From: Aquimarina amphilecti
GTDB lineage: Bacteria; Bacteroidota; Bacteroidia; Flavobacteriales; Flavobacteriaceae
Direction: 5' to 3'
DNA length: 64,000 nt
Assembly (NCBI RefSeq): GCF_900109375.1
Contig: NZ_FOAB01000010.1
Coordinates: forward strand, 111,099 to 175,098
Shown here piece by piece: positions 34,021-42,183 of the stretch. The translations under genes were made by a program, and so were the position numbers. A model generated the notes under the pieces. That model saw only the letters and a list, made by a program, of their open reading frames with translations, was not told the origin of the DNA and ran no database searches. Numbering within the stretch: the first letter of the stretch is position 1; every line of letters starts with the position of its first letter.

Positions 34021-35307
34021 TCAACCCACACTCTTCTGTAATATACCTTTTTTAAGAATTTGACCAAATTCGTACATATCTTGATAGGAACAATAAAAAG
34101 GAGCTGGAGCTAATCTAATTACATTAGGTTCTCGCCAATCTGTAATTACTCCATTTTTCATCAAGTAATCAAATAGTTTTCTTCCTTCTCCATGTAAAAA
34201 AACAGAAAGCTGTGTTCCTCTTTCTTCTTGACTGGAAGGAGTTATTATTTCGAAAGTGCTTTCAACTTCTGCATCAATAGATTTTAATACGAACTCTAAG
34301 TAAGCTACAATAAGATTACGCTTCTTAATAAGCGCATCCATTCCAACCTCATCAAACAATTCCAAGGAGGCTAAATAAGGCGCTAATGACAGAATAGGAG
34401 CATTACTTAATTGCCATGCATCCGCATTGGGCATTGGCTCAAACTCTGGTTTCATTAAAAACCTAGATTCTCTTTTAGTTCCCCACCAACCTTCAAAACG
34501 AGGAATATCCTTTTTGTTATGAAATCTTTCGTGAACAAAACATCCTGACGCATTTCCAGGACCACTATTCATATATTTATAACTACACCAAGATGCAAAA
34601 TCAACATTCCAGTCATGGAGTTTCAATTCTATATTACCAGCTCCGTGTGCAAGATCCCAACCAACAAAAGCTCCAACATCGTGACCCACTTTAGTAATTG
34701 TTTTCATATCAAAAACTTGACCTGTGTAATAATTAACACCACCAATTAAAATCAATGCGCACTCATCTCCTACTGATTTGATTGTAGACAGTATATCCTC
34801 TAATCTAAAGTTGTGTTCCCCTTTTCGTTTTTTAATTTCTACAATAGCATCATCTGGATCATACCCATGAAATCGAACCTGACTCTGTAACATATACTGA
34901 TCACTGGGAAATGCCTTTTCTTCGCATATAATTTTATATCGTTTTCCCTGAGGACGATAAAATGAAACCATAAGCAGATGAAGATTTACCGTTAGTGTAT
35001 TCATTACGGTTATCTCAGAAGATTTAGCTCCTACTATTTTACTCAATGGCTTTGCCATACGCTCATGATAGTCCCACCAAGGTTTATCTGCATAAAAATG
35101 GCCTTCAACAGCAAGTTCCGCCCAATCATTCATCACTTCATCAACATACTTCTTTGTGTTTTTAGGTTGAAGTCCTAAAGAATTCCCTGTAAAGTATATA
35201 ACTTCTTTTCCATCAACTTTAGGAAAAAGAAACTGTTCTCTATAAGATTTTAAAGAATCTTGTTGATCGAGCTTTTGAGCAAATTCTTTACTGTTTTCAA
35301 ATTGCAT
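34021..35307 (-). CDS. kynU: Kynureninase
   Basis: The protein has 428 residues from the ATG at 35307 (a TTG six codons earlier is the only upstream option). This PLP enzyme cleaves 3-hydroxykynurenine or kynurenine to 3-hydroxyanthranilate or anthranilate and alanine. YFTGNSLGLQPK, the Asp in GWDLAHGAGN, the PLP-Lys in WCSYKYMNSGPG, and ERRGTQLS-like ERGTQLSVFL are present. The C-terminal WREPNVIRLAPAPFYCSYQD is diagnostic. It acts after Kmo (21530). An inverted repeat (35380-35430) lies upstream, between this gene and the GG-peptide. Confidence 0.94.
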   Translation of the reverse strand: MQFENSKEFAQKLDQQDSLKSYREQFLFPKVDGKEVIYFTGNSLGLQPKNTKKYVDEVMNDWAELAVEGHFYADKPWWDYHERMAKPLSKIVGAKSSEITVMNTLTVNLHLLMVSFYRPQGKRYKIICEEKAFPSDQYMLQSQVRFHGYDPDDAIVEIKKRKGEHNFRLEDILSTIKSVGDECALILIGGVNYYTGQVFDMKTITKVGHDVGAFVGWDLAHGAGNIELKLHDWNVDFASWCSYKYMNSGPGNASGCFVHERFHNKKDIPRFEGWWGTKRESRFLMKPEFEPMPNADAWQLSNAPILSLAPYLASLELFDEVGMDALIKKRNLIVAYLEFVLKSIDAEVESTFEIITPSSQEERGTQLSVFLHGEGRKLFDYLMKNGVITDWREPNVIRLAPAPFYCSYQDMYEFGQILKKGILQKSVG

Positions 35308-35379
35308 TTTTGAGTTTTGATTCAAAAATACAGATTAGAAATGAGATTATATAATGTTTTAAAAACCTGTTAAAAATAT

Positions 35380-35430
35380 TGGGGAAATTACCGCTTATCA
35401 CTATCTTCATAGAAAACCGTAAATTCCCCA
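35380..35430. promoter_or_regulatory. Inverted repeat between kynU and the GG-leader peptide
   Basis: TGGGGAAATTAC (35380-35391) and GTAAATTCCCCA (35419-35430) are 11 of 12 matched in inverted orientation with a 27-base spacer. The right arm also occurs at 8848-8859. It could be an operator serving either divergent gene. Confidence 0.5.
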
Positions 35431-35436
35431 CGCAAA

Positions 35437-35480
35437 TCGCGAAAAAACAGACACAAATCCTGAGTGTCTCTAAATGTTCG
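35437..35480 (+). promoter_or_regulatory. Shared GG-peptide upstream element, copy A
   Basis: TCGCGAA, then AGACA-N11-TGTCT (an inverted repeat), then TAAATG and TCG. The core GAGTGTCTCTAAATGTTCG matches 16 of 19 bases of copy B at 41778. It ends 34 bases before the ATG of the peptide. It is either a promoter or an operator for a common regulator. Confidence 0.65.
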
Positions 35481-35514
35481 GGTACATACAAAATCATCTT
35501 AAACTCATATTCGA

Positions 35515-35664
35515 ATGAAAGAATTAAAAAAATTAGACGGTGTACAGGAAATTAGTAAAAAAGTTCAAAAAAATGTAAATGGCGGACATTGTCCTCCTTG
35601 CGGTCCTGGAGAATGTGGACAAATTATTTTCCCCGGACCAGACTGGTTTTGTGCACCTTGCTAA
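35515..35664 (+). CDS. GG-leader peptide precursor, five-Cys core
   Basis: This 49-residue frame was found by hand. The leader MKELKKLDGVQEISKK ends at Gly23-Gly24. The core has 25 residues: HCPPCGPGECGQ, then IIFPGPDWFCAPC. The five Cys are at positions 26, 29, 34, 46 and 49. The start of the leader matches the typical Bacteroidota form (MKxLKKLxGVQxLSKxxQKxxxGG). Such precursors are normally cleaved and exported by a C39 peptidase-containing transporter, but none is in the window. The upstream element is shared with the peptide at 41824. A strong terminator follows. Confidence 0.82.
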   Translation: MKELKKLDGVQEISKKVQKNVNGGHCPPCGPGECGQIIFPGPDWFCAPC

Positions 35665-35707
35665 TAGCAAGTAAAAAAAATATATTGCTAAAATATAGAA
35701 TAAGTAC

Positions 35708-35743
35708 TGCAGTAGTTTTTAGATAAACTACTGCATTTTTTTT
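35708..35743 (+). terminator. Terminator after the GG-leader peptide, overlapping the anti-sigma gene end
   Basis: The 11-bp perfect arms TGCAGTAGTTT and AAACTACTGCA with a 6-base loop are followed by eight T. The stop codon of the opposite-strand anti-sigma gene (35728-35730) lies inside the descending arm, so this structure ends two convergent genes. Confidence 0.85.
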
Positions 35744-36543
35744 AATAGAACTTTTGCTTTATTAAAGTTGTAATTTTGCTCATCTAAAAGAATATTTTCT
35801 AAAATTAGTATTGCCCTATCTTCATTATCTTGTTTTAGATATACTAATGCTTTATACCAATATCCTTTTGATTGATCAACAGCATCAGAACTTATTAATC
35901 TATCAAAATAAGAAATTGCTTCTTCATATTTATTTAATTCCAATGCAGAAAGTCCAACATATACAAGTACTGATGGTGATGTTTGATCGTTATTTTCTAC
36001 ATAGTTTTTAAACAAACTATAACTTTCTTGATATTTCTTTTGCTCGAACATTTTTTGTCCTTCTGCCAACTGATTTTCATCACTTCTGCTGGTAAGCGAT
36101 GGCAAATCTTTCCATCTACTATGCTCCACATACAAATCTCGTGTTGAATTATTTGAATTGAAAGTATACAAAATTACAATTAATGCGATCGAAGCAGCTG
36201 CAAGTATTGGCAAAAACAATCTATTATTAAAAAAAGAAAACCTATTTCCTTTTTGATAATTAATTTGGGCTTGAGCTATAGTATTTTTTAATTTTTTAGC
36301 TTCAGTACTTCTAAAATAAGTTTCTACTTCTTTTACTTCTTCTTCACTTGGTATAAAAGATTCATTGATCCATACTGATTCATCAGTTAAAGCAAACAAC
36401 TCTTGATGTATCCTGAATTCGTGTAATAATTCAGGATTATTCTTTAATGATTGTTCAAACAGTGCTTTTTCTTCTATAGAAAGTTCATCTCTGAGATACG
36501 CATCGATTTGATCATGATATATTGAGTGGTGGTTAGCGTCCAT
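35728..36543 (-). CDS. Anti-sigma-like membrane protein with TPR C-terminus
   Basis: This 271-residue protein has an N-terminal cytoplasmic domain of the anti-sigma type (IYHDQIDAYLRDELS), a single membrane segment at about residues 109-127, and a periplasmic C-terminal half of TPR helices (QSYSLFKNYVENND, LSALELNKYEEAISYFDR and ALVYLKQDNEDRAILILENIL). It lies directly downstream of the sigma gene and its ATG overlaps the sigma stop codon by one base. The pairing suggests it holds the sigma factor at the membrane until a signal is received (inference). Confidence 0.8.
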   Translation of the reverse strand: MDANHHSIYHDQIDAYLRDELSIEEKALFEQSLKNNPELLHEFRIHQELFALTDESVWINESFIPSEEEVKEVETYFRSTEAKKLKNTIAQAQINYQKGNRFSFFNNRLFLPILAAASIALIVILYTFNSNNSTRDLYVEHSRWKDLPSLTSRSDENQLAEGQKMFEQKKYQESYSLFKNYVENNDQTSPSVLVYVGLSALELNKYEEAISYFDRLISSDAVDQSKGYWYKALVYLKQDNEDRAILILENILLDEQNYNFNKAKVLLKKMQ

Positions 36544-37103
36544 TATGATATCAATTTTTTAAATCGTTTATCGGATTTAACACTTTCTATAAGCTTTGCT
36601 TTACACTTAAACACACGTTGTCTCGCAACCGTTTCTGAAGAATATGATAATTGACTAACGATTTCCGCATAAGATACTTTTTTAAGAAATAAGGTTAATA
36701 CCTGTTTGCAATTATCCGATAGTTTTTCTAATTTCTCTTTAAAAAGTTCCCACCGTTCTTGTTCAAGTAAAGCATATGCCATATCCGATTCTTCACTTAC
36801 CAGTTCCTTTACTTCGGTATTTGTTACCCGTTTTCTTTTATTTAATTCTCTTCTCCATAAATTTTTACAAGCTGTAAATATATACGCTTCAAACGTGGAA
36901 TTAATATCTTGTAGTGCTCGACATTTAATTCTAGCAGAAATCTGCATCAAAACTTTTTGAAAAATATCTTCTGCATCTACTTCTTGCCCTTTATTACTAA
37001 GAACAAAACCTAAGACTTTAGGAAAAAAAGAGATGTAAATTTCTGTTATCACTCTTTCATCTGAGTTCAGAATTCCCCGTATAAAATATCTATTTTCTGG
37101 CAT
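36543..37103 (-). CDS. ECF-type RNA polymerase sigma factor
   Basis: The protein has 186 residues from the ATG at 37103; the frame extends to a TTG at 37154, but a -7 box TAGTTTTG at 37143-37150 lies inside that extension. Region 2 shows AEDIFQKVLMQISARI and FEAYIFTACKNLWRRELNKRKR. Region 4 shows LSDNCKQVLTLFLKKVSYAEIVSQLSYSSETVARQRVFKCKAKL, in shortened form here. It therefore belongs to the sigma-70 ECF group. The linked anti-sigma gene, the lipoprotein and the TPR-CHAT gene are candidate members of its circuit. Confidence 0.88.
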   Translation of the reverse strand: MPENRYFIRGILNSDERVITEIYISFFPKVLGFVLSNKGQEVDAEDIFQKVLMQISARIKCRALQDINSTFEAYIFTACKNLWRRELNKRKRVTNTEVKELVSEESDMAYALLEQERWELFKEKLEKLSDNCKQVLTLFLKKVSYAEIVSQLSYSSETVARQRVFKCKAKLIESVKSDKRFKKLIS

Positions 37104-37142
37104 TAATATTGTTGCTATTGAATCCCAAAACTGGATGGGTAA

Positions 37143-37150
37143 CAAAACTA
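37143..37150 (-). promoter_or_regulatory. -7 box of the sigma gene
   Basis: TAGTTTTG on the minus strand is an exact TAnnTTTG match, 40 bases before the ATG at 37103. No clear -33 element was seen. Confidence 0.5.
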
Positions 37151-37166
37151 ACAATTTTGAACTATA

Positions 37167-37200
37167 GTTTGAAAACTAATTATCATAAGGTTTTCAAAAC
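37167..37200. promoter_or_regulatory. Inverted repeat between the divergent sigma and lipoprotein genes
   Basis: GTTTGAAAAC (37167-37176) and GTTTTCAAAAC (37190-37200) form near-perfect inverted arms with a 13-base spacer, in the shared upstream region. It may be an operator that links the two divergent units. Confidence 0.45.
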
Positions 37201-37235
37201 AAATAAATATTAATATTTTTAAACAAACTATCATA

Positions 37236-37676
37236 ATGAAAAAAATTGTAAGTATATTATTAATTAGTACTCTTCTATTTCTTTTTCAAAATTGTTCTTA
37301 TGATGAACTTGAAGTTTTTGATGAGAATCCTAAATTGACTGAAGAATTTAACGTAAAAATGGGATCTAATACTTCTGATTCGGATCCTTTTATAGAAGGT
37401 TGTGAAATTGAATATACATTCAGTAACCCAAATTTAACCCCTTCTGAAAAATCAATCATTAGAAATTCATATAGTTTTTATATAGGTATTAAATCAGTTA
37501 ATGGTAACACAGAAATATGGTATACAGATTGCTCAGATTTTAATGATTATAACAATTTGAATCCTGGCTGCGATATTTATGGATGTTATATTGAAACGTC
37601 AGGTTGTCCATCTGGAGGCTGTGGATCAACTCCTCCCGATGACCCTATAGAAGATCCTTTTGGAAGTAATGAGTAA
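37236..37676 (+). CDS. Cys-rich hypothetical lipoprotein in the CHAT operon
   Basis: This 146-residue protein has a signal peptide with Cys20 after LFLFQN, a somewhat atypical lipobox. The body is acidic and beta-like (FIEGCEIEYTFSNPNLTPSEK). The C-terminus is Cys-, Gly- and Pro-rich (CDIYGCYIE, SGCPSGGCGSTPPDD). It lies 14 bases upstream of the TPR-CHAT gene on the same strand, so they should be co-expressed. I do not recognise the family. It could be a partner or a target of the protease. Confidence 0.7.
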   Translation: MKKIVSILLISTLLFLFQNCSYDELEVFDENPKLTEEFNVKMGSNTSDSDPFIEGCEIEYTFSNPNLTPSEKSIIRNSYSFYIGIKSVNGNTEIWYTDCSDFNDYNNLNPGCDIYGCYIETSGCPSGGCGSTPPDDPIEDPFGSNE

Positions 37677-37690
37677 AAGAATATTAACGT

Positions 37691-40414
37691 ATGTCAAAAA
37701 TTAGCATAAAATTGAATAAAAAATATTTCCTAATAGTTTTTTTATCACTTTCTATTCTATTATGCAATGCTCAAAAATTGTCAACACCATCTTCTCTATA
37801 CTATGATATTATCAATAATGATAATGGTAATGAAGATAAAATACTAGCTATTGAACAATCTTTAAACAAACTTTTTGATAATAAAGATTTTCTGCAATAC
37901 GGTATTGATTTAACTGCTTTTTCATTTTGGCTGTATCAAAATGGGTATTTAAATAAAGCTATTTCTAAATCTGAAAAAGCAGTTAAATTTTATGAAACAT
38001 ATACTCCACAAGACACAAATTTTTATTTAAAGAACCTTTATTTATTAGGAAGGCTTTACGCAAAGGATCAAAATTACTCTTACTCTAATCATACGTACTT
38101 TAAAATTATTAAAGAAAAACACACAAAAACAACTATTGGAGAAGTATATCAAAACATTGCTAAAAATTATAATGCCGAAGGTAATTACCATACAGCTACC
38201 TCTTATTTTCAAAAAGCAATTAAAGAATTCAAAAAAGAAAATAAATATCAAAAATTGTTTAGTACTACAATATCACTATCCCAAAATTATCACAAAATCC
38301 TGGATGACAGTAGTATTAAAAAAGGAATAGAAAATTTAAAAAACTTAGATTCTCTAAAGAATAAAATCGATTTTAATGAATACCAAAAATATTTAATAAA
38401 TGAAACCCTGGGAAATCTTCATAATTATGAGAATCTTTTTGAGCCAGATACTTGTCTCCCTTATTACAACAAAGCTTTATCCATTGCTAAAGAACTAGAA
38501 ATCAACCAATCAATCTCTATAATTTACAATAACATTGGTCACATTTATCGTGAAATAGATAATGAAACCGCATTAAACTATTTTAGGGAAGCTCTAAAAT
38601 ATTCTAAAAAAAATGATATTGATAATGCCCGTTCCCTATATAGTATTGGTCTTACACATTTAGATCAAAAAAATTATAGCGAAGCTTATAACTATTTTGA
38701 AAGTTCTCTAAATAAATTAAAACCGAAAAAAAACAGACACATACCTTTAGAAGAATTGATTATTACTATAAATGATAAAAACTTAGGGGTAGCACTTTTA
38801 AAAGATATAGGAATTACCCTAATCAAAAAATACAGTACTTCTGAAAAATCAAAAGATGTTTTAGAAACCGCTTTGGTTTATTTAAAACAAGCAGACAGAC
38901 TAATAGATTTAATAAAGGTAGAAAGTACTCACAAAGAATCTAAGTTATTTTGGAGAAAAAAAGCATCTGATCTTTATATTAATTTAGTAAAGATTTATTA
39001 TTTACTTGACAAACCAAAATCCGCATATCATTATTTAGAGAAAAACAAAGCATTATTGCTACTTGAAGATTTAACCGAGGAGCGTTCTAAAACATTCTTC
39101 AATATTCCTGATAGTATCTTAAAACAGGAGCAAAAATTAAAACGAAAAATCGCCAAGACTCAAAATAATCTTAAGGCATCCAAAAAAGATGATTATAAGT
39201 TAACTTCTCTTTTTGATATTAAAGAGGAATATCAACTATTTATGGATTCTTTAGAATATAAACACCCAACCTATTATAGATACAAAAATAACGCTAAAAT
39301 TTTATCTTTTGAGAAGGTTATTATTGAAGCAAAAACTAAAAACACCACATTCCTTCATTATATTCTTAACGATGAATCTGGATTTGGATTAGCTATTTCT
39401 GAAAATAAACAAATATTATATGAAATAGATAGTATTTCTTTGGTTCATGATCAAATAAATAAATACAAAAAACTGATTTCTAAACCATTTAACTCAAAAA
39501 AGGAAAAAAAAGAATTTGCTACTATTAGCAAAGAATTATATTTTAAACTTTTACCGGATACCATATTTAAAGACAATAACAGCAATCTTATTATTGTTCC
39601 AGATCAAAACTTACAAAGCCTTCCGTTTGAAACATTAATGAAAAAAGAAGGAAAGTACTTAATAGAGGATTATCATATAAGTTATGCATATTCCATTTCT
39701 TTTCTAGAGCAAAATAAACAGCTAAAAAGATCATATCATAAAGAATTTTTAGGCTTTGCTCCTATAAACTATAAGAATAACCTGCCGACTCTTACTAAAA
39801 GTAACAAAGAAATAAATAGAGTAGCAAAAAAATTCGATAATGACATATTATTAGAAGAAAATGCTTCATTACAAAACTTATTAAACGCTCTACCTAATTA
39901 TAAAATTATTCATCTTTCTACTCACGCCAATGCGAATGACTCCATTACGCCTTGGATAGCTACCAGCACCAAAAACATTACGTTAAACGATATTTATAGC
40001 ACTAAAAACAATGCAGAACTGGTAATCTTAAGTGCCTGCAATACTTCTATCGGAAAATTACAAAAAGGAGAGGGTGTTATGAGTCTTGCCAGAGGTTTTT
40101 TTAATACCGGAGCTAATAGTGTGGTCTCTACTTTATGGAAAGCAGATGATCAATCTACACAAGAAATTATTACTGATTTCTACACATATCTAAGAAATGG
40201 TATATCTAAATCAGAAGCCCTACGACAAGCAAAACTCACCTATCTTAAAAAACACTCTTTAAGTGAAGCTTCTCCTTACTACTGGTCTTCACTGGTTCTT
40301 ATAGGAAATCCTGAACCTATGTATTCTTCTATAAACTCTTGGTTTGTACTTATTGGAATCCTAATTTCTTCTCTTTTCGTATTTCTTCTTTACAAAAGAA
40401 TTTCAAAAAAATAA
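37691..40414 (+). CDS. TPR-CHAT caspase-like protease, membrane anchored
   Basis: This 907-residue protein has an N-terminal hydrophobic signal (residues about 12-27), TPR repeats from about 100 to 440 (YQNIAKNYNAEGNYHTATSYF and NNIGHIYREIDNETALNYFR), a helical middle and a C-terminal CHAT domain (about 590-870). A second hydrophobic segment is at about 882-902. The catalytic dyad is visible as His745 in HLSTH and Cys783 in LSACNT; GEGVMSLARGF and VVSTLWKADD follow as in the family. CHAT proteins are caspase-related Cys proteases. TPR-CHAT proteins serve as effectors or processing enzymes in several bacteria. The signal sequence places the protease outside the inner membrane. Its adjacency to a sigma/anti-sigma pair is notable. 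Confidence 0.92.
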   Translation: MSKISIKLNKKYFLIVFLSLSILLCNAQKLSTPSSLYYDIINNDNGNEDKILAIEQSLNKLFDNKDFLQYGIDLTAFSFWLYQNGYLNKAISKSEKAVKFYETYTPQDTNFYLKNLYLLGRLYAKDQNYSYSNHTYFKIIKEKHTKTTIGEVYQNIAKNYNAEGNYHTATSYFQKAIKEFKKENKYQKLFSTTISLSQNYHKILDDSSIKKGIENLKNLDSLKNKIDFNEYQKYLINETLGNLHNYENLFEPDTCLPYYNKALSIAKELEINQSISIIYNNIGHIYREIDNETALNYFREALKYSKKNDIDNARSLYSIGLTHLDQKNYSEAYNYFESSLNKLKPKKNRHIPLEELIITINDKNLGVALLKDIGITLIKKYSTSEKSKDVLETALVYLKQADRLIDLIKVESTHKESKLFWRKKASDLYINLVKIYYLLDKPKSAYHYLEKNKALLLLEDLTEERSKTFFNIPDSILKQEQKLKRKIAKTQNNLKASKKDDYKLTSLFDIKEEYQLFMDSLEYKHPTYYRYKNNAKILSFEKVIIEAKTKNTTFLHYILNDESGFGLAISENKQILYEIDSISLVHDQINKYKKLISKPFNSKKEKKEFATISKELYFKLLPDTIFKDNNSNLIIVPDQNLQSLPFETLMKKEGKYLIEDYHISYAYSISFLEQNKQLKRSYHKEFLGFAPINYKNNLPTLTKSNKEINRVAKKFDNDILLEENASLQNLLNALPNYKIIHLSTHANANDSITPWIATSTKNITLNDIYSTKNNAELVILSACNTSIGKLQKGEGVMSLARGFFNTGANSVVSTLWKADDQSTQEIITDFYTYLRNGISKSEALRQAKLTYLKKHSLSEASPYYWSSLVLIGNPEPMYSSINSWFVLIGILISSLFVFLLYKRISKK

Positions 40415-40545
40415 TTTTTTCTGGGTAACAGAATTTTTCTTCTTGAACTACTTCATATAAAGCAAAATATTGCAAATACACACTTGTTTTCGAAAAAGGG
40501 TTAATTCCATACTCAGAAACATTAATTTTTTAAAACAAATACATT

Positions 40546-41733
40546 ATGAAAAAAAGTTTATTACTTCTATTCTTATTATCTATTGCTATGAGCGTTTATG
40601 CTCAAAGGCCTAATTTATCTGGATCATCGATTACCTGCGCAGTTACTCAAAAATACACAGTTGAAAATGTCACATGCTTTATTAAAATTAAAGATGTTAT
40701 TATATCCGGAAATGGATTCTATAGACCTCATCCATTTGACAAATACTCTTTTTATGTAGATTGGATTAATCTTACTAATCAGGATTTGAACTCACTATTA
40801 ACTGTAGAATATGAGTACTACCAACGAAATTTCGGCTCTTCTGGTGGAACAATTCAAGGTAATCCGCTTTGTAGTTCTACAAAAAAAAATAATAGTTTAG
40901 TAAAGCAAATCATCATAAAAGGTGATCCCGTTGGGATCCCAAATCCAGTACAGAATGGACTATCTAGTTCATTCCCAAAAAAGCATACATTCTCCACATC
41001 TGCATCCAATGCTTCAAAATATATCTGGAATATTCAAGGAGGTATTATAATAGGTTGTAATACTTGTAGCTCTATACAAGTTCAGGCAAATCCTGGTGTA
41101 TGTACTATTACAGGAACAGTTATAGCAGAAAACTTTTGTGGTAGAAGATCTAATCTAGTAAGCTTTAACAAAACGATAACCAGACCTTCTGCGATAAGTA
41201 ATATTAGCGGGCCAACATATGTGGGTGCTTATGGAGACTTTAAAACATATAGCGTTTCGCCAAATGCTAATGCAACTTCTTACAGGTGGTATTTTGCTCA
41301 AGGTTCTCAATTTTTGGGAAGTTCTAAATCCAACATAATAAGTGTATTCTGTAACACAAACAACACTACTGCAACTACTTTATACGTGGTAGCGCAAAAC
41401 TCCTGTGGTCAATCAAGTGTTAAAGGGAAAGCTATCACTGGTGGTATTGATCCTCCTTACAAAAGTGCTGTTTCTAATCAACAATCCGGCTGGAAAAACA
41501 TCAATAAAGTAACAGTGGTTAATAATCAGGAAAATGAAATTATTGTCCTTGTTCCTGATTATCAAAACACTAAAAATCTAGAAATATACAGCCTATCTGG
41601 AAAAATGATAAAAAGCTTTACTCCTAGAGAAATTGAAAACAAGATCGACACATCATCCTTAACATCTGGGATATATATTCTTATTGCTAAAACCACTACT
41701 CAAAAAGAAAGCATCAAGTTTCATTTGAAATAA
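40546..41733 (+). CDS. Secreted T9SS cargo with PKD-like domains
   Basis: This 395-residue protein has a signal peptide (SLLLLFLLSIAMSVYAQ). The body has two beta-sandwich-like regions (YIWNIQGGIIIGCNTCSSIQV, then SGPTYVGAYGDFKTYSVSPN and YRWYFAQG), resembling PKD-type domains. The C-terminal about 75 residues (NLEIYSLSGKMIKSF, IDTSSLTSGIYILIA, SIKFHLK) form a type A type IX secretion sorting domain. It should pass the outer membrane by T9SS and be attached or released. It follows the CHAT gene after 131 bases, and the GG-peptide comes next. No enzymatic domain was seen. Confidence 0.88.
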   Translation: MKKSLLLLFLLSIAMSVYAQRPNLSGSSITCAVTQKYTVENVTCFIKIKDVIISGNGFYRPHPFDKYSFYVDWINLTNQDLNSLLTVEYEYYQRNFGSSGGTIQGNPLCSSTKKNNSLVKQIIIKGDPVGIPNPVQNGLSSSFPKKHTFSTSASNASKYIWNIQGGIIIGCNTCSSIQVQANPGVCTITGTVIAENFCGRRSNLVSFNKTITRPSAISNISGPTYVGAYGDFKTYSVSPNANATSYRWYFAQGSQFLGSSKSNIISVFCNTNNTTATTLYVVAQNSCGQSSVKGKAITGGIDPPYKSAVSNQQSGWKNINKVTVVNNQENEIIVLVPDYQNTKNLEIYSLSGKMIKSFTPREIENKIDTSSLTSGIYILIAKTTTQKESIKFHLK

Positions 41734-41752
41734 AGGCATACAAAAAACTCAT

Positions 41753-41794
41753 TCGCGAAGAGGAGACAGAAAACTCGAATGTCTATAAATGATC
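41753..41794 (+). promoter_or_regulatory. Shared GG-peptide upstream element, copy B
   Basis: TCGCGAA, AGACA-N11-TGTCT, TAAATG and TCG recur in the same order and spacing as at 35437. Within it lies an ATG at 41779, which would be a start inside the element and is therefore unlikely. The ATG at 41824 follows 30 bases later. Confidence 0.65.
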
Positions 41795-41823
41795 GAGAAA
41801 TCATAATTCATAAATCAAATATT

Positions 41824-42042
41824 ATGTTACAAAACATGTTAAAATTAGAAGGTGTAAACAAATTAAAAAAGAATGATCAAAAAAGGATTTTTGGGGGATT
41901 AAGTTTAGCCGGAGCTGATCAAACGTATAACTGCACTTGTAAAAATCAAAATGTTGATTGGACACAACAAGCAGGAAGTGCATCTGAGGCAGCTGAGTCT
42001 ATTTCATCAAAATGTGATGATGGACAAGGTGCTTGTTGGTAA
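41824..42042 (+). CDS. GG-leader peptide precursor, four-Cys core
   Basis: The frame has 72 residues from the ATG at 41824. The leader MLQNMLKLEGVNKLKKNDQK ends at Gly24-Gly25, and the core has 47 residues (LSLAGADQTYNCTCKNQN onward) with Cys in NCTC, SKC and GAC. The leader resembles those at 8378 and 35515. It is the last gene of the sigma/CHAT region. The longer in-frame start at 41779 lies inside the shared upstream element. A modifying or exporting partner is not seen nearby. Confidence 0.8.
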   Translation: MLQNMLKLEGVNKLKKNDQKRIFGGLSLAGADQTYNCTCKNQNVDWTQQAGSASEAAESISSKCDDGQGACW

Positions 42043-42091
42043 TATTCATTTAGCTATTCTTAATATAGCTATATAGAAACAATCCTATTAT

Positions 42092-42132
42092 TTATTGCTG
42101 ATTCTCTAACCAAAGTCGAGAATCAGCAATAA
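42092..42132 (+). terminator. Hairpin after the GG-leader peptide
   Basis: The 15-bp perfect arms TTATTGCTGATTCTC and GAGAATCAGCAATAA enclose an 11-base loop, 49 bases after the stop codon. No long T-run follows, so termination efficiency is uncertain. Confidence 0.6.
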
Positions 42133-42159
42133 TTACATTCTAAAACAGTACAAAACCCT

Positions 42160-42167
42160 TAGCTTTG
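42160..42167 (+). promoter_or_regulatory. -7 box of the O-methyltransferase gene
   Basis: TAGCTTTG is an exact TAnnTTTG match 16 bases before the ATG at 42184, giving a leader of about 10 bases. Confidence 0.6.
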
Positions 42168-42183
42168 CAAAAAATAGAAAGCT

